DNA of 64,000 nucleotides from Bremerella sp. P1 (GCF_028748185.1 NZ_CP118164.1:2542001-2606000), one strand, 5' to 3'. Shown: positions 17,305 to 27,626, counted from the stretch's first letter. Translations and numbers: made by a program. Notes: generated from the sequence alone by a model not told the origin.

Positions 17305-18336
17305 ATGCAACTTTCCTGCTTTTACTGCAGCAAGAACCTGACGGCTACCGCCGATCAATTGGGTGGTGAAGTTGTCTGTCCGCATTGTGGGAATGTGGTC
17401 CGTCTGCCGGACGCCGAACAGCTGCATACGTCGGAAGAAGACCATCAACCGAAGGCCCACTATTGGCTGACCGACAGCATCTCGGGCTTCGCCTCGCTTC
17501 TGATCCACATGGGCATCTTGTTTGTCCTGGCAGCCGTCACTTGTGATTATCGCAGTGGCCTTCCCGAAGGCGAAGAAGTCTCGATCGGCGAATTGCCTGG
17601 GATCGACCTGACCGACTCCGGCGGAGACGTTCTTGATACGAGCGACGTCGAACAGTCGTCCGACACGGCCAGCCTGGACGAGTTGGTCGCCGACATCGAA
17701 CCCCCAACCGCTGCGACATCCGAGATGGGGGAAGAGGTCAGCCTTTCGCAGCTCCTTCCTAGTGGTGCTGCTGGCGGCGCGGCCGGATCGTTAAATACCA
17801 TCGGGGGCGGCGGTGGCTCGGTGGGCGCTGGTACCACGTTCATGGGCGTCCGGGCCGAAGGTTCGCGCATCTGCATCATCGCCGACTGTAGCGGCAGTAT
17901 GAGTGGTCCCAAAATCGAATACCTGAAAGAAGAGGTCCTGGAAGCCATCCGCAGCATGTCGCGGGAGAGTGAATTCCAGGTCGTCTTCTTCAACAGCGGC
18001 GCCGTTCCTTACACCATGCGTGGCTGGCGAAACCCAAAGCGTGACCTCGACAACGTCAAGCGTTGGCTGAATACGGTCACGGCCCAGGGCGGCACCAATC
18101 CGACTTCAGCATTTCAGGAAGCGTTCAAGTTGACGCCAGCCCCCGATGCAATCTTCTTCATGACCGACGGTCTGTTCGAGCCGAATGTTGTCCCAGAGGT
18201 GAAAGCGCTGAACATCGGTGGCAGCAACCGAACCAAGATTCATTCGATCTCGTTCATCGATAAGTCAGCCGAACCACTGATGCGGCAGATTGCTAACGAC
18301 TCCGGAGGATCGTATCGCCATGTCTCTGCCTTTTGA
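17305..18336 (+). CDS. Zinc-ribbon, single-TM, VWA-domain protein
   Basis: 343 aa. The N-terminus (MQLSCFYCSK) forms a zinc ribbon with Cys5/Cys8 and Cys25/Cys28. One transmembrane segment follows (about 57-80), then an acidic and Gly-rich linker, then a von Willebrand factor A-like domain from about residue 185 with a MIDAS motif D194-x-S-x-S (ADCSGSMSG), a conserved Thr in the GGTNPTS loop and MTDGLF. With the ribbon inside, the VWA domain would lie in the periplasm. VWA domains bind partners through a divalent metal. I chose the ATG at 17305 because the ribbon starts there. First gene of the operon; the next gene overlaps its end by 17 nt. Confidence 0.85.
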   Translation: MQLSCFYCSKNLTATADQLGGEVVCPHCGNVVRLPDAEQLHTSEEDHQPKAHYWLTDSISGFASLLIHMGILFVLAAVTCDYRSGLPEGEEVSIGELPGIDLTDSGGDVLDTSDVEQSSDTASLDELVADIEPPTAATSEMGEEVSLSQLLPSGAAGGAAGSLNTIGGGGGSVGAGTTFMGVRAEGSRICIIADCSGSMSGPKIEYLKEEVLEAIRSMSRESEFQVVFFNSGAVPYTMRGWRNPKRDLDNVKRWLNTVTAQGGTNPTSAFQEAFKLTPAPDAIFFMTDGLFEPNVVPEVKALNIGGSNRTKIHSISFIDKSAEPLMRQIANDSGGSYRHVSAF

Positions 18337-19471
18337 TAGCCCACGCGTGAGCACGTGGTGCGGGCAATGCATGGCGGTTTTGGTCGCTGCGTTTTGGCTG
18401 GCCGTGCCAGCACATGTACAGGCCGATCGACTTATCCTCCGAGATCTTCGCTTGATCGGTAACATCACCGTGATCGGCTTTGACGAAGAAGGAGTCAAAG
18501 TCACCGACAACAACCTCATTCCCTGGCACGAAATTGAACTCGGCACCGTCAGTCCAGATAAGCAAGCCGACTTCGATCGCCTGCGGAAGGAACTGGGCGA
18601 TCCTCTCTTTCGCATTCACCAACGCCTGAAAGTTGGCGACTACGCAGGAGCTCGCGAACCAGCCGAGACCGTCTTCGATCGCTACAAAAATCGCGACTCC
18701 AAAGTCGCCTACATGGTTTGCCAGGCCACCATGTGGGGACGCCTGGCCGAAGGTGAACGAGAAGCGGCACTTGAACCCTACTTCTGCTGCTTACGAATCA
18801 TGAAGAAGTCGGCACGAACCAGCGAAGTAACGCAGCTGCCCGGCAGCCGAACCCTCGATTACGACAAACAGACTGGTCTGACTTCCGACATGCTGCCCAT
18901 CTTCTTCGATCGCGAAAAAGCGGCCGAGGCACTTCCCAAGGCCAGCACGGCGGCCACTTCGATAGGCTCGGGCGCGCCTGATGGCGTACTGGTCTACATG
19001 GCCTCGCTGGCGATCGCTGCCGAGGACTTTGCCCAGGCAGAATCATGGCGGAGCCGCATCAAAAGCGGCAATCCGACCCTCAAGCAATGGCCGGTGATTC
19101 TCACCGCGCAATCGCGTATTCAAACAGGCGACTTGATCGGCGCGCGGGCTGATCTCGAGCCGCTGATTCATAGCTTCGAGACCTGGAACCAACCGGTGGC
19201 GTGGTACCTGTTGGGCATCTCAGGCTCACGGTCGAGCGAGTTTCTGCGAATCGAAAATGGTGTGCTCGATTTGCTGCACATCCCTGCCCTGTACGGCAAC
19301 GAACATCCCGAACTGGCCGCAGCCGCCCTGTCAGAAACTTACTCCGCGTTACGACGCATCCAACAACCCGAACAGGCTCAGGACATTCGCCGGCAGCTCT
19401 TGCTGTTCTACGGTGGAACGACCCACGCCCAGGAAATTCGCGAAGCGACTAAGTCCCAAAGCAACCCTTGA
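18320..19471 (+). CDS. Secreted hypothetical protein of the ExbBD operon
   Basis: 383 aa with a probable signal peptide (hydrophobic CMAVLVAAFWLAVPAHVQA, cleavage near residue 36). The mature part starts DRLILRDLRLIGNITVIGFDEEGVKV, a small beta domain, followed by helical-repeat-like sequence ending with a LRRIQQPEQAQDIRRQL helix. No named domain recognised. The ATG at 18320 has a strong GGAGGA ribosome site and lies inside the end of the VWA gene, so translation is likely coupled. Predicted periplasmic; perhaps a partner of the VWA domain or of the ExbD proteins. Confidence 0.8.
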   Translation: MSLPFDSPRVSTWCGQCMAVLVAAFWLAVPAHVQADRLILRDLRLIGNITVIGFDEEGVKVTDNNLIPWHEIELGTVSPDKQADFDRLRKELGDPLFRIHQRLKVGDYAGAREPAETVFDRYKNRDSKVAYMVCQATMWGRLAEGEREAALEPYFCCLRIMKKSARTSEVTQLPGSRTLDYDKQTGLTSDMLPIFFDREKAAEALPKASTAATSIGSGAPDGVLVYMASLAIAAEDFAQAESWRSRIKSGNPTLKQWPVILTAQSRIQTGDLIGARADLEPLIHSFETWNQPVAWYLLGISGSRSSEFLRIENGVLDLLHIPALYGNEHPELAAAALSETYSALRRIQQPEQAQDIRRQLLLFYGGTTHAQEIREATKSQSNP

Positions 19472-19485
19472 GAGGCACCCTTGAT

Positions 19486-20295
19486 ATGCGACACAAGACG
19501 ACGCCCAAGACGGGCATCTTCTATTGCCTGGTACTGCTGGTAGCAGTTTTCACCGTTCAGCTCTGGGCACAAGATTCGGGGAACCCCCCGCCGACCTCGC
19601 CGGATACGCTGACACTCGACGGCAACGAAGATGCCACCATGGCCCCGCGTTCCAATTACGAAGAAAAGACCCTTCTCGATACGCTGATGGATGGTGGTAC
19701 CGTCGGGATCTTGATCGGCCTCTTATCGATGGTCGCGATTGGTTTCATCGTCGAGCACTTCCTGACCATTCGCAAAAGTGTGCTGATGCCGGAAGGGGTC
19801 GCCTACGAACTGGAAGAGATGATCGCCCAGGGCCGCGTCGACGAGGCGCTCGAAGTTTGCAAGAACCCTGAGTATGAGTCGCTGCTGACTTATGTTGTGC
19901 AGGCCGGTCTGGAACGCTTTCGCGGGGCCGAATTTGGCTTTGCCGAATACAAGGCGGCCGTCGAAGAAGCAGGCGAAGATCAAACGGCCAAGCTTTACCG
20001 CAAGACCGAAGTGCTGGGCCTGATTGGCTCGATCGCTCCGATGCTCGGGCTGACCGGTACGGTGCTGGGTATGATCAAGGCCTTCAATACGATCGCCTCG
20101 AGTGGTGGGGCTCCGAAACCGGAAGACTTGGCCGGCTCGATTGGGCAAGCACTGGTCACCACGCTGCTGGGGCTGGTCGTTGCTATTCCCGCGATGGTGG
20201 CTTACAGCTACTTCGGCAACCGCATCGATTCCCTCGTAGCGGAAGTCGGCAAACGCGTGGAACAGATCCTGACTCCGCTGGGTCGTCGCCGCTAA
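19486..20295 (+). CDS. ExbB/TolQ/MotA-type proton channel protein
   Basis: 269 aa. An N-terminal signal-like helix (FYCLVLLVAVFTVQLWA) is followed by a short exported segment, then TM1 (VGILIGLLSMVAIGFIVEHF), a cytoplasmic domain and the two MotA/TolQ/ExbB helices (GLIGSIAPMLGLTGTVLGMI and ALVTTLLGLVVAIPAMVAYSYF). The GLTGTVLGMI and AIPA signatures are diagnostic. In Ton/Tol/Mot systems this subunit forms the pentameric channel around an ExbD dimer and converts proton flow to motion. The ATG at 19486 has a GAGAGG site. It lies 14 nt after the upstream gene and 18 nt before the first ExbD gene. Confidence 0.93.
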   Translation: MRHKTTPKTGIFYCLVLLVAVFTVQLWAQDSGNPPPTSPDTLTLDGNEDATMAPRSNYEEKTLLDTLMDGGTVGILIGLLSMVAIGFIVEHFLTIRKSVLMPEGVAYELEEMIAQGRVDEALEVCKNPEYESLLTYVVQAGLERFRGAEFGFAEYKAAVEEAGEDQTAKLYRKTEVLGLIGSIAPMLGLTGTVLGMIKAFNTIASSGGAPKPEDLAGSIGQALVTTLLGLVVAIPAMVAYSYFGNRIDSLVAEVGKRVEQILTPLGRRR

Positions 20296-20313
20296 TCGCT
20301 TGGGGACAATGAC

Positions 20314-20730
20314 ATGAAGCTCTCCAAGAAGCGAGTGCGACACACCAAGGGGATGGACATCACGCCGATGATCGACATCGTCTTCTTGCTGTTGATCTTC
20401 TTCATCACCGTCAGCCAGGTCTCGGAAACCAACCGCGAGAAGCTGGAACTGCCGGAGCTGAAGGGTGCCAAGGATCAGAAGAAGACCTCCCTGGTCGTCA
20501 ACATTAACAAGGCCGGCGATATCATCGTGGCCGGCAACCAACTGCAGTTAGCTGATGTGGCGTTTTTGGTCGGGAAAGAACTCGAGAGCAACGGGGGCGA
20601 CCCGGGCCTTGTGACCGTCGTCGTTCGCATCGATCAGAAAGCAACCTGCCAGGTTCCCAATGCTTTGGTCAAACAGCTGGCCGGCCAAGGGATTTCGAAA
20701 GTTCGCCTCGCTGTGCAGGTACCTAACTAA
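20314..20730 (+). CDS. ExbD/TolR-type protein, first copy
   Basis: 138 aa: a short basic cytoplasmic N-terminus, one transmembrane helix with the proton-carrying Asp21 (MDITPMIDIVFLLLIFF), and a periplasmic ExbD-like domain with SLVVNINKAGDIIVAGNQL and VVRIDQKATCQV. Together with the ExbB protein it should form a proton-driven motor. Start ATG at 20314, three bases before the second copy begins after its stop. The periplasmic domain is only about 30% like that of the second copy by eye, so the two may form a heterodimer. Confidence 0.93.
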   Translation: MKLSKKRVRHTKGMDITPMIDIVFLLLIFFITVSQVSETNREKLELPELKGAKDQKKTSLVVNINKAGDIIVAGNQLQLADVAFLVGKELESNGGDPGLVTVVVRIDQKATCQVPNALVKQLAGQGISKVRLAVQVPN

Positions 20731-20733
20731 GCC

Positions 20734-21159
20734 ATGAAATTATCTAGCCATAAACGCGCCCATAATCGCCAGATCACGCTGGAAATGACCAGCATGATCG
20801 ATGTCGTGTTCCTGCTGCTCATCTTCTTCATCGTCACCGCCAGCTTCACCAAGACCGAACGTGACCTGGACGCCGTGACCAAGGTGAATGAAAAGTCGAG
20901 CAGCGCCGCCGAGACAGATCTGGAGCCTGCCGTGGTCCTGCTGGCCGAGGTCGATGGGAATTGGGTCTATCAAATCGGATCGAACAACATCAGTACTTTC
21001 GCCGAACTGCAGGAAGTGCTCGACAAGTTTCCTAACAAAGCGGATGGGGCCTTCGTACGAGCCCCCGATGCCGCACCCTACGGAATGGCAGCCGCAGCGA
21101 TTCAAGCTTGCAAGAATTCCGAGTTTCCCGGCGTTTCGTACGTTCCATTAACCCCGTAA
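20734..21159 (+). CDS. ExbD/TolR-type protein, second copy
   Basis: 141 aa with the same plan: basic N-terminus, one helix with Asp23 (MTSMIDVVFLLLIFFIV) and a periplasmic domain. It differs from the first copy after the membrane helix, with VTKVNEKSSSAAETDLEPAVVLLAEVDGNW and a Pro-ending tail. Paired ExbD genes behind one ExbB gene occur in many planctomycetes and other bacteria. The ATG is four bases after the previous stop, so the copies are translated together. Confidence 0.92.
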   Translation: MKLSSHKRAHNRQITLEMTSMIDVVFLLLIFFIVTASFTKTERDLDAVTKVNEKSSSAAETDLEPAVVLLAEVDGNWVYQIGSNNISTFAELQEVLDKFPNKADGAFVRAPDAAPYGMAAAAIQACKNSEFPGVSYVPLTP

Positions 21160-21177
21160 GAGAAACCCACCTCACTC

Positions 21178-23847
21178 GTGCCTACCGCGCTGAAAACGCG
21201 ATTCGCATGTGCACTTCTTGGCGGCTTCACTGCCGCCGCGATGTGCCTTGCTCCGCTGCGCGCGGCGAGTGCCCAGAATGCGGTCGTCAACGACAAGCGT
21301 TCTCCCCAACAGATGATCGAGGAGTACCGCCGCGTTGATGGTTACCTAAGCAAATTCAAGTTGCCGGATCAGCGGCTGCTGCTGATCGAGCGCTATTTGA
21401 AACATGCCCTGCCGGCCGAAGAACGGGAAGAGCTGCTCGACCAAGGCTCGCAGTTGTACGCCACCCAGTTGATGCTTTACGCCGATGACCCGGTCCGGTC
21501 GAAGCACTATCAGCAGAAGGTCCAGCAGTTTCTCACTGATCACCCCAGTGCCGACACACCGGCGATTCAGGTGATGCTGCTACAAGCTGACTACAACCGT
21601 GGGGAAGCAGCCGTCACGCGGTGGCTGAACGACCCAAGCGATAAGGAGTCCCTGGCCGAAGCACGCAGCGACTTTCAGCGGATCGCTCCGAAGCTGGTCG
21701 AGTATCACAAGTCGATTCAAAAGCGAATCGAAGAGCAATGGGACGTCATCGACCGCATGCCGTCGGGAACTGGACGAGAAACGCGCGAGAAGGTGGTGCG
21801 TGAGCTGGAAGGCGTTGTCGGTCGGGCCGCGTTCTTCGGTGCCTGGTCGAACTATTACCTCTCGTTGGTCGAAGATACACGTGGGCCGTCGCAGTACTCA
21901 AAGATCGCCATCAATCTCTTTCGTGGATTGCTGGATTTGAAGATTGACCCGAAGGCAACCACGCCCTGGCATGAGGCGGCCGATCCGAATCGAATGGGGC
22001 TCGAACAAGAGTGGCGAGCTCGGGCCCTGATCGGTCTGGGCATGTCCGAGATTCTGGACGACAACGTGCTGGATGGGCAGCGATGTTTCGCGCTGCTGGA
22101 AGCTGGCCCTACGAGTGCCGAGATTGTCGATCAGTCCGACTATTGGTACTGCCGCGGCCTGATCAACGCAGGGAAACTCGACGCAGCGGCCGATTTCGCC
22201 AAGATGACCATTCAAGACTTTCAAGGGAATACGTCCCCCGGCAAAACGAGCCTGTGCGTATTGTTAGCCGACACCGGCCTGCGAGAAGGAGCCAACAATC
22301 CCAAGATCCGCGATATGGGCATCCAGGGACTGATTGGTTTAGCCAAGCTGGGCCATCACTCGGCGGCTATTCAGTTGGTCGAGAAGTACGACCTCGATCT
22401 GGAGAATTCGCAAGGCTTTTACATGATGTGGCTGGTCGGCCAGCAGGAGTTCGCCGAAGCCGAGAAATCGAAGTCGGACGACGACTACCGCAAGGCGCAA
22501 GCTCAACTTCGCGATGCCTTGACCGCCCCCGAGGCGAAGAAAGACCTTCTTTCCGCAAGCGAATGCCGCTACACGCTGGGTTGGTGTAGCTACCGCTTGG
22601 AAGAACACGCCGAGGCCGGCATGAATTTTCAAGACGCTGTCTCGGGTCTTAAAGGTCCCAACCCCGGCAAGGCAGCCGAAGCCGCCTGGATGGCGTTTGT
22701 GTCTTACCAGGCCCTGGCTAAAGAAGAACCTCGCTACGGTCTGCGTGCCATCGAAGTGCTGGAAGACCTGAAGCGTGACTTCCCCAATCACCAGTACGCT
22801 CAGAAGGCGGACTACTTCATCGCCAAATTGCAGCAGTCGCGCGGCTCGATGACTTCCTCGATCCGGCAGCTACAAAGCATTGCGCCCAATGACCCCAATT
22901 ATTGGTCCGCCAAGTTCGATCTGTGTAATCTGCTGCGGCAACAAATCGATCAAGCTTCGTCTGAGGACGAAAAGAAAGAGCTGGCCGGACAACTCAAAAC
23001 GGTTGCCGATGACCTTGAGTCACGATTGAACCAGGACTCTGCTCCGGAGGATCGCATCTCCGGCGTGGTGCGTTGCTTGTTGAACGTTTCCGACTTGGCC
23101 CGCAAGAACATCTTACCTGCTGCCAACTTCGCGAAGTACGTTGGTGCGTCGAAGGCGCTGGTCGCTTCCCTTCCGCCGGACGACCGGGCCTGGGTCGACT
23201 ATCACTACCAGGCGCTGATGCTGGCTCGATCTCAAAAGAATGAGGACGAGGTCGCCACGCACGCCGATTGGCTACTCAAGTATGCCAAAGGTTCGCCGTA
23301 CGAGCAGTCAGCGCTGATCATTCGCGCCCTGGAAATCGATCAGCAGGTTGCCGCTACGACCAATCCCGATATGCCCCTTCTGGAAGAAGGCTTTGACATC
23401 TATAGCCGCCTGGTGAAGCATCTCGGAGCAACGTCCGGAGCTGTGAAACAGAGCAAGAACGCCAAAGTGGCCTGCTCGAAGGCAGCCGATTTCGCCGAGC
23501 AGCTTCATCGCTGGTCCGACGCGGCGACTTACCTGCGTGTGCTGGTCGATGCCTATCCCAAGGAACAAGAGTACCTGCAACGGCTGGGAAGGGTTGAGTT
23601 CACACTACAGAACTACCCCGGGGCTCTGGGACACTGGCGCACCTTGCTGGTAGGGCTCAACAAGGGAGACGAGGCCTGGTTCGAGGCCAAGTATTACCAG
23701 TTGGCTTGCCTACAGCAAACCGACCGCGATCAAGCCAAAACGGTCCTGGAGCAATTTGAATTGCTGCATCCAGATTGGGGTTTGCCACCGTGGCGCGATA
23801 AAATAAAGACACTCGCCCAACAGATCTCCGGATCTGCGGGATCGTAA
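21178..23847 (+). CDS. Large secreted helical-repeat protein of the ExbBD operon
   Basis: 889 aa. A GTG start at 21178 gives a signal peptide (RFACALLGGFTAAAMCLAPLRAASA), with cleavage expected near residue 32. The rest is almost wholly alpha-helical with TPR-like pairs: LGWCSYRLEEHAEAGMNFQDA, PNHQYAQKADYFIAKLQ, AWVDYHYQALMLARSQKNEDE and VEFTLQNYPGALGHWRTLL. The shape suggests a long periplasmic scaffold. It follows ExbD copy 2 by 18 nt. By position it could be a force acceptor or a bridge to the outer membrane; nothing in the sequence names a ligand. Confidence 0.82.
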   Translation: MPTALKTRFACALLGGFTAAAMCLAPLRAASAQNAVVNDKRSPQQMIEEYRRVDGYLSKFKLPDQRLLLIERYLKHALPAEEREELLDQGSQLYATQLMLYADDPVRSKHYQQKVQQFLTDHPSADTPAIQVMLLQADYNRGEAAVTRWLNDPSDKESLAEARSDFQRIAPKLVEYHKSIQKRIEEQWDVIDRMPSGTGRETREKVVRELEGVVGRAAFFGAWSNYYLSLVEDTRGPSQYSKIAINLFRGLLDLKIDPKATTPWHEAADPNRMGLEQEWRARALIGLGMSEILDDNVLDGQRCFALLEAGPTSAEIVDQSDYWYCRGLINAGKLDAAADFAKMTIQDFQGNTSPGKTSLCVLLADTGLREGANNPKIRDMGIQGLIGLAKLGHHSAAIQLVEKYDLDLENSQGFYMMWLVGQQEFAEAEKSKSDDDYRKAQAQLRDALTAPEAKKDLLSASECRYTLGWCSYRLEEHAEAGMNFQDAVSGLKGPNPGKAAEAAWMAFVSYQALAKEEPRYGLRAIEVLEDLKRDFPNHQYAQKADYFIAKLQQSRGSMTSSIRQLQSIAPNDPNYWSAKFDLCNLLRQQIDQASSEDEKKELAGQLKTVADDLESRLNQDSAPEDRISGVVRCLLNVSDLARKNILPAANFAKYVGASKALVASLPPDDRAWVDYHYQALMLARSQKNEDEVATHADWLLKYAKGSPYEQSALIIRALEIDQQVAATTNPDMPLLEEGFDIYSRLVKHLGATSGAVKQSKNAKVACSKAADFAEQLHRWSDAATYLRVLVDAYPKEQEYLQRLGRVEFTLQNYPGALGHWRTLLVGLNKGDEAWFEAKYYQLACLQQTDRDQAKTVLEQFELLHPDWGLPPWRDKIKTLAQQISGSAGS

Positions 23848-23879
23848 CCTGTTAGTAATTCCTGAATACGTCCAGTGGA

Positions 23880-26800
23880 ATGCCTCAAGGACCGCCTCCA
23901 CACTCCGCCGACCCGAACCAATCGCAACGAATCGACGAATTCGTTCGCGAAGCGGAGGCTTTTCTTGCTTCTCGCGGTGGAGGACACGATCCGACGGTCC
24001 TGCCAGCACTAGCGTATCAGTGCGGCCTGTCTCGGGAAGAATACCAGCAGGCGATGCACATTCTGTACACGGCCCCAGCGACCCCTGCGGCGGCTTCACC
24101 TCCTACGACGAAGCCCACGCAGACGAAACCGGTCAAGTCGAAGCCTGCCCAAGCTCTGCCTCCGGCTCCCCCCAAGCCGCAGCCACCCCAGGCAGCCGCC
24201 CCGCCACCAGAAGCGGCTCCGCAGGAGGTTCTTGCCGATGAGGTCGAGAAGCCCGCCGACGACGAACCGCTAATCGAGTCGGAAGTGGTCGCCGAGGACG
24301 ATCAGGACTACCCAGGCGTGCGGCCTCAAGACCTTTACTCGTTCACGCGCCAGGCACGGCTTATCTTGGCCGACGCACGCGGATGGTCGGAACAGGCACT
24401 GGCCCGAATCAACTTCCTGGCCGATCAGTTTCTGATTCCGCACGACGTCCGCGGCAACCTTTACCGGCGACTGGACGATTCCAACTTCAACCCTCAGCCC
24501 CCCTCAAAGGATGTACCGGCCGCGGATCCGATGCAGGTATTCGAGGCCCAACTCGCGCCTGAAACCGAAGAAGGCCCGACCCAGGAAGAACGCGAAGCCG
24601 CCGAGCGGGAAAAGGCCGAGAAAAAGAAACGGCAATCCCCCAGCAAGCTTTACAAAGTCTATCTACGGAAGGCGATGGAGGCCTTGCCGGTCAAACGCGT
24701 GAACGAGCGACGCGAACAGAAGCTCATTCGCGAGGGAACCACCAAGCTGGGCTTAAGCGAAGTGCTCGCACGTGACCTGCTTTTGGAGGTCGCTAAGGAG
24801 AAGGGATACGTCGTCGCCTCGGAAGAAGAGAAGCCGGAAGAGCGAGACGAGAAACAAGCCAAGGCCGAACGGATCACGACGTTCCAGCAGCGGGCCGCGA
24901 CCATCATTGCCGGACAAGGCGGAGTCAACTCGCTAACGCGTATCATGATCGCCCAGGTAGCCACCGACCTGGGGCTTTCCGATCAAGATCGCGACGCCGC
25001 GCTCGCTTCCATTCAGAAGCAAAACGAGAAGAACCAGTCGGATACTCGCCAGCAACAGCGTGCCGAATCGTTCCGAGAGTTCGTGCGTGAACGACTCGAC
25101 AACATGAGTCACGGCATTGTCATTGCGACCCTGGCACAGCAGCTCGTCCAGATCGGCGTCGATATGCACGGTCTCCATGAAGACCTCGCCTGGAGCACGC
25201 TTCGCGAAGTTCTGCAGGAAGAAGACCTTCGCCTGGTGACAGTCGGACAGGCCGAGTCGCATATCAATTCGCTGGTCGATGAGCTGATGCGCGAAGAGGG
25301 TTTCCTTTCGATACAAAGCCGTCAGCGATTGATGGCCGAAGGCGAGCAATGGGGACTCGATCACACCCATTGCCAGCAACTGATCGAAGACCGAATCGTT
25401 GACTACACGCGGAAGCAAAATCGCGGGCAGCGCCAGGTTGCCATGATCTTCGGTGCGTTTTTCGCCCTGCTGCTTTTCGGTGGCGGATATGTCATTTACA
25501 TCGGTTCGATCCCTCCAACAGGCTCGCCCACCGCGCATCATTCACCCGGGAAAACTTCGACCGATATCGCCGATACCAACCTCGATTCGTCGGATGATAA
25601 CAACGAGCCGGAAGTACTCGTCTGGCAGCGGCAACCCTGGTGGGGCGAATCCCTCTCGCTCAATCTGCTGAAGGTCTACCAGGAAGAAACGTCCCTCCAG
25701 CCGCGTTTGACCGCGATCTGTACCGATGACGTAGACCGCCGCAGCAAGGCCTATCGAGCCTTGTTGCCCCAGATGGTAACGAAGTCTGTCGCGGAGGCAG
25801 GAGAATCAAGGGAAGCGATTCGCGAATCTGTCGCGGGGCTCGTGCACGATGAACCGAGCGATGAAGCGGTCGAAATCATCGCTCAGACGTTGACCGAAGG
25901 AATTTCGCTGAAGGACGCACCGATATCGGCCGCGACGCCGCTATCGCAAATGCTGGAGAAGGCCTTTCTCAGCGTCAAATCGGCTCAGCAGTCGGACTTG
26001 CCGGAAGAACGTCGCGAACTGTTCTTAAACGAACTGGAGCAACAACTGGGCATTACGTACTCGGGTTCGGCGGACCCCGTCGAACTCACGATGAGCGAGA
26101 TGATTCGCGAGCAGTATCACAAGATTCGTGACCTTTCCGCCAACGATCCCAATGCGGCGGCCCGTTTGCATGCGGATCTTTCCCAGATGGCTCAAAGCTA
26201 CCTGCCTGCGGACCAGGTTGTTGCCAAAGATAGTTATCTGATTGCTGATATCGCCGGGCGAATGACCGAGAACTGGTCAACTTATCAGCCGGTCGTGCAG
26301 CGAGTGGTCAGTTCCGATAAGGCCGATCGTTTGCTGCCGATATTGGACGCTTTCGAGCACGGCATGAAAAGCTCGAGCGTCCAACAGGAAATTGCCCGCA
26401 TGCTCTCGCGGCGGATTAGCCGGGGTCTGGATGCCGACGACCCGATTCAATCGGCGGCGATCGTACGTACCGAATTGGGTCTCGACGCGGTGGTCGTTCG
26501 CGACGGTGAAATGTATCGCATGTTCACGCGACGGTCGGCAGCTTTCGATTGGCAACCGCCATCGGATATCGCAGCGGATGAACTTGCCAAGCAGGTTACC
26601 GAACTGAGCTTTCTATCGGCCCTGGGGCATGCGGCCAGCCAGGGCAATATGGGGCAGCGGATTTTTGAGGAGACGCTCAAGAAAGGTCCGCCTGTCTACG
26701 ATGCGAATTCCGCGACCAACATGAATGCGACTTCGTCCTCCACCAAGTCGTTAGCGGCATTATCCAAGATTGAATCGCTCGTCGAACGCTTGCATCGCGC

Positions 26801-27626
26801 GAGCAATCCCCTGGGCCGAATCGATGTCTACCGCGAGCTATGTTCGCTTGCCGGAGATGTCGAGGACGTTGACTACGCGACCGCATCCCAGTTGGCGGAA
26901 TACCTTCTGGCCCCCAAGCCGCGCGCCGAGCAAGGCCAGATCCAGAGCGGAATCCGAGCGTTCTCTCACTGGACGAATATTAAGCTGGCCGTTGCGGATC
27001 AAGTCCATACGGCCCGCCGCGCAGCGGATGACATGGCCGAGATCGTCGGTGGCTTGTTGGGAGAAAACGTAGTCGTTAACAACGTGCGAACCGCGCGGGA
27101 CGAACTGCGAGAACGCCTGCTGCGGAGTGGACTCGAAGGTCTCGGGAATCAGCCTGCCCAGTCGGGCGAGCTTTCGCCGCAAATGGCCAATGACATGGCC
27201 ATGTTCCTTGCGGATCACTATCGACAGCATGCACGGCTCAGCGGGATTTCGCCTGATCAACTGGGTAGTGATGAGCTACCCGATGCGATCGTCGCACGCT
27301 TGATCGAGATCGAACGAGCCCGTCTCGAACAGATGACCCTCACCGATGCCGAGGCGGGCAAGCTGCAGGATATTACTCGCCGTGAGATCGCCCTCAATTA
27401 CCTGAGCAATTCGCCCATCGCCTCGATGGTCGCCAAGCAGCGGGTATGGCTACGGCTAGTCTCCCTTCGCTTTGGCAAAGAGCGGCCGCAATTTCAGGGG
27501 CAGCTGGGACAGATCATCGACAAACTGGAACAACAAGATGCGTCCGCAACGAGCTTGATCGAGCAACTTCGCAGTGGCGAGCTGGCACTGGTCAAAGTCT
27601 GGGAATTGACTGGAGGCTCGGCATGA
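23880..27626 (+). CDS. 1248-aa single-pass membrane protein of the ExbBD operon
   Basis: Residues 1-510 are predicted cytoplasmic: two short helical units that recur (LASRGGGHDPTVLPALAYQCGLSREEYQ; IAGQGGVNSLTRIMIAQVATDLGLSDQDRD), a Pro/Ala/Gln linker around 70-120, and charged helices. One transmembrane segment at about 520-545 (AMIFGAFFALLLFGGGYVIYI) leads to a periplasmic region of about 700 mostly helical residues. No domain recognised. The start ATG at 23880 is 33 nt after the previous stop. The product could couple cytoplasmic state to the periplasmic scaffold. It ends in a 4-nt overlap with the next gene. Confidence 0.8.
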   Translation: MPQGPPPHSADPNQSQRIDEFVREAEAFLASRGGGHDPTVLPALAYQCGLSREEYQQAMHILYTAPATPAAASPPTTKPTQTKPVKSKPAQALPPAPPKPQPPQAAAPPPEAAPQEVLADEVEKPADDEPLIESEVVAEDDQDYPGVRPQDLYSFTRQARLILADARGWSEQALARINFLADQFLIPHDVRGNLYRRLDDSNFNPQPPSKDVPAADPMQVFEAQLAPETEEGPTQEEREAAEREKAEKKKRQSPSKLYKVYLRKAMEALPVKRVNERREQKLIREGTTKLGLSEVLARDLLLEVAKEKGYVVASEEEKPEERDEKQAKAERITTFQQRAATIIAGQGGVNSLTRIMIAQVATDLGLSDQDRDAALASIQKQNEKNQSDTRQQQRAESFREFVRERLDNMSHGIVIATLAQQLVQIGVDMHGLHEDLAWSTLREVLQEEDLRLVTVGQAESHINSLVDELMREEGFLSIQSRQRLMAEGEQWGLDHTHCQQLIEDRIVDYTRKQNRGQRQVAMIFGAFFALLLFGGGYVIYIGSIPPTGSPTAHHSPGKTSTDIADTNLDSSDDNNEPEVLVWQRQPWWGESLSLNLLKVYQEETSLQPRLTAICTDDVDRRSKAYRALLPQMVTKSVAEAGESREAIRESVAGLVHDEPSDEAVEIIAQTLTEGISLKDAPISAATPLSQMLEKAFLSVKSAQQSDLPEERRELFLNELEQQLGITYSGSADPVELTMSEMIREQYHKIRDLSANDPNAAARLHADLSQMAQSYLPADQVVAKDSYLIADIAGRMTENWSTYQPVVQRVVSSDKADRLLPILDAFEHGMKSSSVQQEIARMLSRRISRGLDADDPIQSAAIVRTELGLDAVVVRDGEMYRMFTRRSAAFDWQPPSDIAADELAKQVTELSFLSALGHAASQGNMGQRIFEETLKKGPPVYDANSATNMNATSSSTKSLAALSKIESLVERLHRASNPLGRIDVYRELCSLAGDVEDVDYATASQLAEYLLAPKPRAEQGQIQSGIRAFSHWTNIKLAVADQVHTARRAADDMAEIVGGLLGENVVVNNVRTARDELRERLLRSGLEGLGNQPAQSGELSPQMANDMAMFLADHYRQHARLSGISPDQLGSDELPDAIVARLIEIERARLEQMTLTDAEAGKLQDITRREIALNYLSNSPIASMVAKQRVWLRLVSLRFGKERPQFQGQLGQIIDKLEQQDASATSLIEQLRSGELALVKVWELTGGSA